Origin: Melghirimyces thermohalophilus
Lineage (GTDB): Bacteria > Bacillota > Bacilli > Thermoactinomycetales > DSM-45169
Length of the DNA stretch: 64,000 nucleotides
Reading direction: 5' to 3'
Assembly (NCBI RefSeq): GCF_900102685.1
Contig: NZ_FMZA01000012.1
Span: forward strand, 1 to 64,000
The notes under the pieces were generated by a model. It was not told the origin of the DNA. It did no database searches and saw only the letters and a list, made by a program, of their open reading frames with translations. This document shows positions 57,733 through 64,000 of this stretch, piece after piece (position 1 is the stretch's first letter; each line of letters begins with the position of its first letter). The position numbers were made by a program, and so were the translations under genes.

Positions 57733-58874
57733 TCTGCCACCGTCCCGTCCGCCCGTCTCCAAACGGGGTTTTTCCATTGATGTCCCTCTTTCGCCTTTTG
57801 TTCCACAACCTCTTCGTCTAGAGTGACCCCCAGACCCGGGGCGTCGGGGATGGCGACCCTTCCCGATTCATAGCGAAAAACTTCCCGGTTCTTCAGATAA
57901 TCAAGCAAGTCGCTCCCCTGGTTGTAGTGGATTCCCAGGCTCTGTTCCTGGATAAACACATTGGGGGTGGCGGCGTCCAGCTGCAGACAAGCCGCCAGGG
58001 CTACCGGGCCCAGGGGGCAGTGGGGTGCGACGGCCACATCGTAGGCTTCCGCCATGGCGGCGATTTTTTTCACCTCGGTGATGCCTCCGGCATGGGACAA
58101 GTCCGGTTGGATGATGTCCACCACCCCTTGTTCAAACAGCTTTTTAAAATCCCAGCGGGAATACATCCGCTCCCCGGTGGCGATGGGTGTAGAGGTGTAG
58201 TGGGCGATTTCTCGCAGCGCCTCATTATGCTCGGGGAGAACCGGCTCTTCGATAAACAGGAGATGATAAGGTTCCAGCTCTTTGGCCAATACCTTGGCCA
58301 TCGGCTTGTGAACCCGTCCGTGAAAGTCGACAGCGATGCCGAAATCCCGACCCGTCGCTTTCCGGACAGCGTCCACCCGCTCCAGAACCGCCTCCACTTT
58401 GGAGAAGGAATCGATGTAATGCATCTCTTCTGTGGCATTCATTTTGATAGCGCGGAAGCCGGCCTCTTTTTTCTCCCGCGCCGACTCTCCCACATCCGAT
58501 GGACGGTCCCCGCCGATCCAGGAGTAGACCTGCACCTTATCCCGTGCGGCTCCGCCCAAAAATTCATAGACGGCGAGGCCATACCGCTTCCCTTTGATGT
58601 CCCACAACGCCTGGTCAATACCGGCGATGGCGCTCATCAACACCGGTCCGCCCCGGTAAAAGCCGCCCCGATACAGGGTTTGCCACAAGTCCTCAATCCG
58701 GTTGGGATCCTGTCCCAACAGATAGGGCTCCAATTCCCGGACCGCAGCAGCTACGGTGTCTGCACGTCCTTCCACCACCGGTTCGCCCCAGCCGTCTACG
58801 CCTTCGTCGGTCTGCAATTTGAGAAACAGCCAGCGCGGCGGTACCTGGTACAGTTTCAACCCTGTAATCTTCAT
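57726..58874 (-). CDS. dgoD: D-galactonate dehydratase (enolase superfamily, DgoD)
   Basis: A 382-residue mandelate racemase/enolase superfamily protein that dehydrates D-galactonate to 2-keto-3-deoxygalactonate. The N-terminal capping domain (1-120) is followed by a TIM-barrel with the metal ligands in [10 protein letters not shown] (Asp), FIEEPVLPE (Glu) and ATGERMYSR (Glu). The C-terminal catalytic His is in [13 protein letters not shown]. The region [19 protein letters not shown] is DgoD-like. The ATG at 58874 follows GGAGGATCGG. It lies between the kinase and aldolase genes. A gluconate or related acid substrate is not excluded. Confidence 0.9.
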   Translation of the reverse strand: MKITGLKLYQVPPRWLFLKLQTDEGVDGWGEPVVEGRADTVAAAVRELEPYLLGQDPNRIEDLWQTLYRGGFYRGGPVLMSAIAGIDQALWDIKGKRYGLAVYEFLGGAARDKVQVYSWIGGDRPSDVGESAREKKEAGFRAIKMNATEEMHYIDSFSKVEAVLERVDAVRKATGRDFGIAVDFHGRVHKPMAKVLAKELEPYHLLFIEEPVLPEHNEALREIAHYTSTPIATGERMYSRWDFKKLFEQGVVDIIQPDLSHAGGITEVKKIAAMAEAYDVAVAPHCPLGPVALAACLQLDAATPNVFIQEQSLGIHYNQGSDLLDYLKNREVFRYESGRVAIPDAPGLGVTLDEEVVEQKAKEGHQWKNPVWRRADGTVAEW

Positions 58875-58889
58875 CGTCCGATCCTCCCG

Positions 58890-59831
58890 TCAGCGTAATG
58901 TATCTTGGTTTCCCTCCATAAAGGCATCTAGCTCCTCCCGAGTGGGCAACGCTTCATAATCGCCGTGTCCGGTTACGGCGATGGCGCCCATCACCGCGCC
59001 GCGCTGGGCGGCCTCGGCCAGGGACAGATTCTCCAACAGCCCGGAGAGACAACCGGCGGCAAAGGCATCCCCCGCTCCCACCTCGTCCACTTCGGTGACG
59101 GCGGGGCTGGAGACGGTGCCGCTTTCCGTGCCGTTCGTATAGTAAGCCCCCTCTGGCCCCAGCTTGACCACCACATGGCGGGCTCCCCATTGTAATAGGG
59201 TTTCTGCGATACGGGGTGCATCAGCGTATCCAGTCATGATTTTTCCCTCTTCCAAGCTAGGGAGAACGGTTTCCGACCGGGAGGCGATACCACGAAACAC
59301 TGATCGCGCTTGATCCGCGGACCACAGCCGACTCCGATAGTTGGGATCAAAAGCGACAGGAATTCCGCACTGTGCCGATCGCTCGATGACCTTCTCCACC
59401 GTTTCCCGGCAGGAGGAACTTAAGGCTGGAGTGATACCGGTTACAAAAAGCAGCTTGGCCTGCTTTAGCCGGTCCTCGTCCAGGATCTCCGGCCGCATGC
59501 GGCTAGCCGCCGATCCCCGACGGTAATAGTAGATACGAGTCCGGCCGTGCACCTTCTCCTTGAAGTAAAGGCCGGTGGGGGCGTGTTCATCCCATTCCAC
59601 CCCTTTTACATCCACCCCTTCTCCCCGCAAGGTCTGCTGAATCCTTCGGCCGAAAGGATCCGCCCCCAGACGGCTGATCCAGGAGACTTGATGTCCGAGA
59701 CGGGCCAAACCGATCGCCACATTGGATTCCGCTCCGGCGACCTTCAATTCACATATTGCAGCATCGTCCAGCCGTCCGGGTTGAACTGGACTCATCAAGG
59801 CCATGGTTTCCCCCAGTGTCACGATATCCAT
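58890..59831 (-). CDS. kdgK: PfkB-family 2-keto-3-deoxy-sugar-acid kinase (KdgK-like)
   Basis: A 313-residue ribokinase-fold enzyme. The N-terminal GETMALMSPVQPG and VAGAESNVAIGLARLG, and the C-terminal anion hole GAGDAFAAGCLSGLL with catalytic Asp, are intact. It would phosphorylate the KDG or KDGal made by the dehydratase. The ATG at 59831 follows GGGGGG. It is the first gene of the operon kdgK-dgoD-aldolase, divergent from the IclR gene; an IclR-type operator lies just upstream at 59847-59867. Confidence 0.9.
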   Translation of the reverse strand: MDIVTLGETMALMSPVQPGRLDDAAICELKVAGAESNVAIGLARLGHQVSWISRLGADPFGRRIQQTLRGEGVDVKGVEWDEHAPTGLYFKEKVHGRTRIYYYRRGSAASRMRPEILDEDRLKQAKLLFVTGITPALSSSCRETVEKVIERSAQCGIPVAFDPNYRSRLWSADQARSVFRGIASRSETVLPSLEEGKIMTGYADAPRIAETLLQWGARHVVVKLGPEGAYYTNGTESGTVSSPAVTEVDEVGAGDAFAAGCLSGLLENLSLAEAAQRGAVMGAIAVTGHGDYEALPTREELDAFMEGNQDTLR

Positions 59832-59846
59832 CCCATCCCCCCGCTT

Positions 59847-59867
59847 TTGTTTATTATATTGAAACAA
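59847..59867. promoter_or_regulatory. IclR/KdgR-type operator, site 1
   Basis: TTGTTTA-TTATATT-GAAACAA is a near-perfect 21-bp dyad in the 112-bp region between kdgK (-) and the IclR gene (+). It differs at only two positions from the site at 60762-60782. Confidence 0.75.
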
Positions 59868-59943
59868 AGTTTATTATTTGTTACTCTTTTACCATACAAG
59901 ATGGTTTGTCCACTTGGCAACTGAAAGAAGGAGGGCCGTAAAA

Positions 59944-60705
59944 ATGAGTCGAGAAAAACCCATGTATGGTACATCGATTTTGAAAGCGGTTTCGGTGATG
60001 CAGTGTATCAGTGAGCAGGAGGAACCGATGGGCGCTAGTCGGATTGCCCACCATACCGGTCTTCCTCGCTCCACCGTCTTTAAGCTATTGGATACCTTAA
60101 CCGCTGTCGGTTTTGTGGAAAAATCGGCCCATGACGCCACCTATCGGCTGGGGATCGGTCTGGTCAAGCTGGCGGGAAACGCGATGGAGCAGCTGGACCT
60201 GGTTCAGGTGGCCCGTCCGTATCTGAAAGAGCTGAACCGACAGACGGAAGAGACCATCCATCTGGGCATCCCTGAACACGATCAGGTGGTCTATGTGGAC
60301 AAGCTGGAAAGTCGGCAAGCGGTACGCATGTACTCCCGCGTGGGCAAAACGGCCCCTTTATACTGTACAGGCATCGGCAAAGCGATGCTGTCCCGTTTCC
60401 CTCCAAAGCGGCTGGACGCTTATCTGAAAGAGGTACATCCAGCTGCTTACACCTCTCGCACCCTGACCGATCCGGAAGCGATTCGCCGGGATCTCGAGGC
60501 GAGTCGCAGCCGCGGCTACGCCATCGATCACGGAGAACACGAGGAGGATGTCCGCTGTATTGCCGTTCCCTTGTACCGGGGGGATAAAGTGTACGGTGCG
60601 GTCAGCATCAGTGCACCGGAATACCGGATGAACGCAGAGCGGGTGGCCCAGTTACTGCCCAAACTGTTGCGATGTCAGCAGAACATCTTGCACCGCCTTC
60701 CTTAA
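59944..60705 (+). CDS. IclR-family regulator (KdgR-like)
   Basis: A 253-residue IclR protein. The N-terminal winged HTH (SILKAVSVMQCISEQEEP, ASRIAHHTGLPRSTVFKLLDTL) and the C-terminal effector domain (HLGIPEHDQVVYVDKLES, YCTGIGKAMLSRFP, CIAVPLYRGD) are complete. The ATG at 59944 follows AGGAGGG. It is divergent from the sugar-acid operon and upstream of gntP, and it probably senses a sugar-acid intermediate such as KDG(al). Two nearly identical dyads at 59847 and 60762 are the expected binding sites. Confidence 0.92.
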   Translation: MSREKPMYGTSILKAVSVMQCISEQEEPMGASRIAHHTGLPRSTVFKLLDTLTAVGFVEKSAHDATYRLGIGLVKLAGNAMEQLDLVQVARPYLKELNRQTEETIHLGIPEHDQVVYVDKLESRQAVRMYSRVGKTAPLYCTGIGKAMLSRFPPKRLDAYLKEVHPAAYTSRTLTDPEAIRRDLEASRSRGYAIDHGEHEEDVRCIAVPLYRGDKVYGAVSISAPEYRMNAERVAQLLPKLLRCQQNILHRLP

Positions 60706-60761
60706 ATTTTGTTATTGAAAGCGGATTCAACACAGGTGTATACTTCACATAATAATAAACA

Positions 60762-60782
60762 TTGTTTCTTATATAGAAACAA
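60762..60782. promoter_or_regulatory. IclR/KdgR-type operator, site 2
   Basis: A perfect dyad, TTGTTTC-TTATATA-GAAACAA, ends 17 bp before the gntP start codon. It matches site 1 (59847-59867) at 19 of 21 positions. Confidence 0.8.
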
Positions 60783-60799
60783 CCATGGGAGGGAGAAAC

Positions 60800-62149
60800 A
60801 TGTCCAATGCTTGGCTGATTGCCTCCGCTGTCTTCAGTATCCTTTTGATTCTGTTTTTGGTGATGCGCTCCAAGTGACAGGCCTTTGTCGCACTTTTGTT
60901 TACCAGTTTTGTACTCGGCCTGCTCTCGGGGATGCCGGTAAACAAAATCATCGAATCGGTCCAGTTCGGGATGTCGGACACCCTTGGCTTTGTAGCCATT
61001 GTGATCGGTCTAGGGGCCATGTTTGGCAGGATGTTGGAGGTTTCCGGCGGAGCGGAGCGGCTGGCCCGCACCCTGATCGACAAATTTGGTGAGGCAAAAG
61101 CACAATGGGCCTTAGTCCTCACTGGCTTTATCGTCTCCATCCCTGTCTTTCTCGATGTCGCTCTCGTCATTTTGATCCCGATTATCTACAGCCTCGCCCG
61201 CAAAACAAAAAAATCCCTGTTGTATTACGGAATTCCGCTGTTGGCCGGTCTGGCGGTCACTCACAGCTTTATCCCGCCGACGCCGGGGCCGATTTCCGTG
61301 GCCAAAATCCTCGGCGTCGACCTGGGTTGGGTGATTCTGTTCGGGGCGGTAGCAGGTATCCCTGCCGCCATCATCGCCGGTCCCGTCTTCGGCAGCTACA
61401 TTTCCAAAAAGATTCACGCCGTGGAACCGGAATATATCCGCGCGGAACTAGGGGAAGAAAGCCCCTCTGACAAAGATTTGCCCAGCTTTGGGCTGATCAG
61501 CTTTCTGATCCTGTTGCCCCTGGTTCTGATTTTGGGCAATACGCTGTCTGACGCGGTCCTACCGGACGGTCATTCGGTAAAAACCGCGTTAACCTTTATC
61601 GGTCATCCCTTCGTAGCTCTTTTGATCGTCACCATCGCTGCCTTTTTCCTGTTGGGGCGGCTGCGCGGTTATTCCCGTGAAGATATCCAGTCCATCGCCA
61701 CCAAGGCGTTGGAACCGGCGGGCATCATCATCCTGATCACCGGTGCCGGCGGTGTCTTCGGTCAGGTGTTGGTGGATAGCGGCATCGGCGATTTGATGGG
61801 CGAAATGATGAAGGGATCCAGCCTGCCGCCGGTTTTGCTGGCCTTCGTCATCTCCTCTGTTGTCCGGATGGCCCAGGGTTCAGCCACGGTGGCCATGATC
61901 ACCTCCGCAGGATTGATGGCCCCCATCGTCAAAGCTCTGGGGCTGTCTGATCCATCCCTCGGGTTGATGGTGATCGCCATCGCCGCCGGAGCCACCATCC
62001 TGTCTCACGTCAACGACTCCGGGTTCTGGATGGTCAGCCGCTTTTTCGGACTTAGCGAAAAAGATACCCTCCGTTCCTGGACCGTGATGGAGACGCTGAT
62101 CGCCCTGATCGGTTTCGGCGTCGTATTTGTTATCAGCTTCTTCGTATAA
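60800..62149 (+). pseudogene. gntP: GntP-family sugar-acid permease interrupted by an in-frame TGA
   Basis: From ATG 60800 (GGGAGGGAG upstream) the frame encodes a 449-codon GntP permease, except that codon 26 is TGA (60875-60877). Upstream codons give MSNAWLIASAVFSILLILFL followed by VMRSK; downstream QAFVALLFTSFVLGLLSGMP continues the family without a shift. The usual residue at that position is often Trp or similar, so a TGG-to-TGA change is likely. The remaining protein (about 12 helices; TPGPISVAKILG, SHVNDSGFWMVSRFF) is intact. A TTG at 60896 could restart a protein lacking helix 1. The permease would have supplied galactonate or gluconate to the kdgK-dgoD-aldolase operon. Confidence 0.88.
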
Positions 62150-62161
62150 CATCAGACGAAA

Positions 62162-62193
62162 AAACCCGTCGTCCCACTAGGTACGACGGGTTT
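62162..62193. terminator. Bidirectional terminator
   Basis: AAACCCGTCGT (62162-62172) pairs with ACGACGGGTTT (62183-62193). The minus strand continues TTTTTTCGTC. Confidence 0.85.
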
Positions 62194-62200
62194 GTCTGTT

Positions 62201-62887
62201 TCATTTCACGAGGTGCAAAAGCAGCGGTCCTATGAAAGCGGTGGCAACAGCAGCCAAGGTCATCGCCACGGTGCTGGCTGCCCCGACCGCTTCATCGTCT
62301 TCCAGCGCTCGAGAGGTGCCGATACCGTGGGCTCCGCTGCCGAACCCGATACCCCGACCCAGGGTATGATCCACCCCCAGCCACTGAAACAGCAGGGGCC
62401 CACCGACAGCCCCCACCACTCCAGCCAGGATCACCAACACCGCCGTCAGTGCGGGGAGCCCTCCCCATTGTCGGGAGAGCTCCATCGCCACTGGAGTGGT
62501 GACCGATTGAGGGATCACGGTAACAGCCAAATGGGGATCCAGCCCAAACAGCCGAGCCCAGGCCCACCCGCCAACCATAGCCACCAGCGTTCCGATCAGA
62601 ACGCCTCCGAAGATGGCAAACCGATACCGCCGGATCAGTTTTCGCTGGCGATAAAGAGGATAGGCGAAGGCGACCACAGCAGGACCCAACAGACTGTCGA
62701 TCCATCGGCCGCCTTTCATATAAACGTCGTAGGGTATCTGAAACAGCAGCAACACAGCGATAACCAATACTCCCGCGGTTAAAACCGGGGTCAGCCATGG
62801 TTTTTTCCAACGGAGATACAACCGCCTCAGGAGAAGATAAGATCCCACGGTCAGGCCGGCATAACCGGCAGCTGCCCAGCCACTCAC
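62201..62887 (-). CDS. lrgB: LrgB/CidB family membrane protein
   Basis: A 228-residue antiholin-like protein with about seven hydrophobic segments. LrgB family blocks are LLGPAVVAFAYPLYRQR, PQSVTTPVAMELSRQWGG and the C-terminal GSGAHGIGTSRALE. The start is GTG 62887-62885, with GGAGGTGGAAAG upstream, overlapping the lrgA stop (GTGA). Partner of LrgA in modulating murein hydrolase export, lysis or pyruvate uptake (PftAB in B. subtilis). No LytSR-type two-component genes are in the window. Confidence 0.93.
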   Translation of the reverse strand: MSGWAAAGYAGLTVGSYLLLRRLYLRWKKPWLTPVLTAGVLVIAVLLLFQIPYDVYMKGGRWIDSLLGPAVVAFAYPLYRQRKLIRRYRFAIFGGVLIGTLVAMVGGWAWARLFGLDPHLAVTVIPQSVTTPVAMELSRQWGGLPALTAVLVILAGVVGAVGGPLLFQWLGVDHTLGRGIGFGSGAHGIGTSRALEDDEAVGAASTVAMTLAAVATAFIGPLLLHLVK

Positions 62888-63255
62888 CTTTCCACCTCCT
62901 TCCGTTTGGCCAACCACTGGCTAACAAAGGCGGAACTGGCCATCACCAACAAGGTGTTGACAAGCACAATCACCGCCAGGGGGACGCCGTAGTTCATCAC
63001 AAAGGGCAAATAATCCACCACCCCGGTGACAGCTGGAATAAACAGAAGGGGCAAATAGCCTAACAGCAGATTGGATCCCTCCTCCAGGAAAGAATCCGGC
63101 ACCCACCCACTTAAAAGCAGCAGAAACAGAAGCAACATTCCGATCAGGCTCCCGGGAATCACCAGGTTTAGCGCCCGCTGGATCCAGATGCCCACCCCGT
63201 AAAACGCAAACAGACCGCCCACCTGTAAACCCGTGCGCAAGTGTCGCATAAGCAT
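62884..63255 (-). CDS. lrgA: LrgA/CidA holin-like membrane protein
   Basis: A 123-residue protein with four membrane helices. The family motif is LVIPGSLIGMLLLFLLLLSG, with F.EEG between helices 2 and 3 and VPLLFIPA-type sequence in helix 3. It starts at ATG 63255-63253 behind GGGGGAGTGGAG. It precedes lrgB with a 4-bp overlap. The pair may act in control of autolysis or as a pyruvate transporter like PftA/PftB of B. subtilis. Confidence 0.92.
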   Translation of the reverse strand: MLMRHLRTGLQVGGLFAFYGVGIWIQRALNLVIPGSLIGMLLLFLLLLSGWVPDSFLEEGSNLLLGYLPLLFIPAVTGVVDYLPFVMNYGVPLAVIVLVNTLLVMASSAFVSQWLAKRKEVER

Positions 63256-63350
63256 GATCTCCACTCCCCCACTTTTCTCTATCAACGACCTTTTGTTATA
63301 TAACAGTTTAACGTAAGATCAGCCTCATGCCAATTTCGTGGGGCGAATGG

Positions 63351-63796
63351 TCAGAGTGAAAATACATAAAAAAGGAACAACAGAAGTGGGTGGCTACTCT
63401 CTTTGAAATCGCAGAAAGCGAGGAATCTGGGGCAGTACGCAATAGGAAAGTACCTCCGAACAATGGGATGAATAGAAGCAAAAATAGACCGAAGGAACAT
63501 TCCCCCGGGTTTCTCTTGTAGATCTACCAGTTTGATAAACGCCTCGACGTCATCAAAGATGGAGCTGACTTCATACAGTCCATTCTCAGCGGCGAATTTT
63601 GCATCCGATCGGGCTTGATTGAATGCCCGGTCCACATCCTCTTCTGAGGCACTTCCTACTTCCTCTAAGTCCTGAGGTTCAAACTGCTTGTTATCCAGGG
63701 ACTCAACCAACGACTCCAGCTTCTTCTTCAAGGCTTCATCATGATATTGTCCCTCTTGAAGGGCTTGAAGCCCTTCTTGAACTAATCGTATTAAAC
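63351..63796 (-). CDS. Hypothetical open frame, probably a truncated gene
   Basis: A minus-strand frame of about 145 residues is protein-like from IRLIRLVQEGLQALQEGQY through FEPQDLEEVGSASEEDVDRA to FIKLVDLQEKPGG. After that the sequence turns aromatic and hydrophobic (YCPRFLAFCDF, LLLFLFYVF) and may be out of frame or unrelated. No start codon with a ribosome binding site is found near 63796. The part from 63797 to 63959 on this strand is opposite another coding-looking frame. I do not recognise a family. Confidence 0.35.
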
Positions 63797-64000
63797 GGAT
63801 ATAAATCCCGATTATAACTATTTCGTTGATTTTGACAGGGCTGTGAACATTGCAATGGAAGCCCAAGCTAAAGAGAAGCAAGAAAAGGAAACTGTAAAAG
63901 CTGCTGCAGGTGAACTTATGCACAAAGATGAGTATGAATTCACTTTTTATGATCCTCAAGATGAAGTCTGCGATCTTACTACAGAAGAAGAAGCAGGCAC
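63797..64000 (+). CDS. Partial unrecognised open frame at right edge
   Basis: A plus-strand frame open from 63797 to the window end reads DYNYFVDFDRAVNIAMEAQ, then KEKQEKETVKAAAGELMHKD, EYEFTFYDPQDEV and CDLTTEEEAG. Composition (Lys/Glu-rich, AT-rich codons) suggests real coding sequence, but there is no ribosome binding site before ATG 63855, and the frame is closed by TAA just before 63797. It may be an N-terminally truncated gene. The 3' end lies outside the window. Confidence 0.35.

Overview
The window reads as chromosomal DNA of a moderately GC-rich, spore-forming Gram-positive bacterium (Bacillota). The evidence is the block alr-mazE-mazF-rsbU-rsbV-rsbW-sigB with tex, sprT, cmpA, acpS and a YdcC-type lipoprotein nearby, which is Bacillus-like synteny. 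Strong GGAGG-type ribosome binding sites, frequent GTG and TTG starts and hairpin-plus-T-tract terminators agree with this. Thermoactinomycetaceae is my best guess from general protein flavour, but that is inference only.

Layout. 1-9200: the tail of an IS transposase, a HisC-like aminotransferase, a BI-1 family membrane protein, molybdopterin genes (a MoaD-MoaE fusion and MoeB), a beta-hydroxyacid dehydrogenase, a thioredoxin-fold protein, an EamA transporter and a MerR/RacA-like coiled-coil protein. 9200-21400: a secreted glycoside-hydrolase-like protein, SprT, CmpA (43 codons), a subtilisin-like protease, two decayed gene scraps (ABC ATPase and YheC/D ATP-grasp), an M23 peptidase, Tex, DegV, NadE and FdhD. 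21400-31900: the sigma-B operon with its own sigma-B promoter, mazEF, alr, a Gfo/Idh oxidoreductase, YdcC, NnrD and AcpS. 32000-43300: an ABC-2 exporter, a class A penicillin-binding protein with a low-complexity tail, a second EamA protein, a scar joining truncated oppA and yip1 genes, signal peptidase I, an IsdG/HmoA-like protein, and an aldolase/SDR/lipid-kinase operon.

43300-50000: a stress and resistance stretch. It holds a P1B-4 metal ATPase behind an exact PerR-type box, a DUF423 protein, a 1-Cys peroxiredoxin with a dyad over its promoter, an Erm 23S rRNA methyltransferase with a leader peptide ending in RLR and an attenuator, and a small CPVC thioredoxin-like protein next to a MarR regulator with a C-terminal cysteine cluster. 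50200-54960: a sigma-54-dependent AcoR-like activator facing an alcohol/aldehyde dehydrogenase pair that carries a textbook -24/-12 promoter and a symmetrical upstream dyad. 54960-57000: a YtrA-like GntR regulator with an ABC transporter. 57100-62150: a D-galactonate-type sugar-acid operon (kinase, dehydratase, KDPG-type aldolase), a divergent IclR regulator and a GntP permease broken by an in-frame TGA; two nearly identical 21-bp operators tie the three transcription units together. 62200-63255: LrgAB. The right edge holds two open frames that appear cut at a common junction.

Several intergenic regions carry copies of a dispersed roughly 52-bp repeat (tandem at 27023-27126; others at 31442 and 43696; degenerate pieces near 19214-19437). 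No rRNA, tRNA or CRISPR array was seen. No wholly new multi-gene system is evident. The most original items are the erm leader, the MarR/thioredoxin pair, the repeat family and the interrupted gntP.
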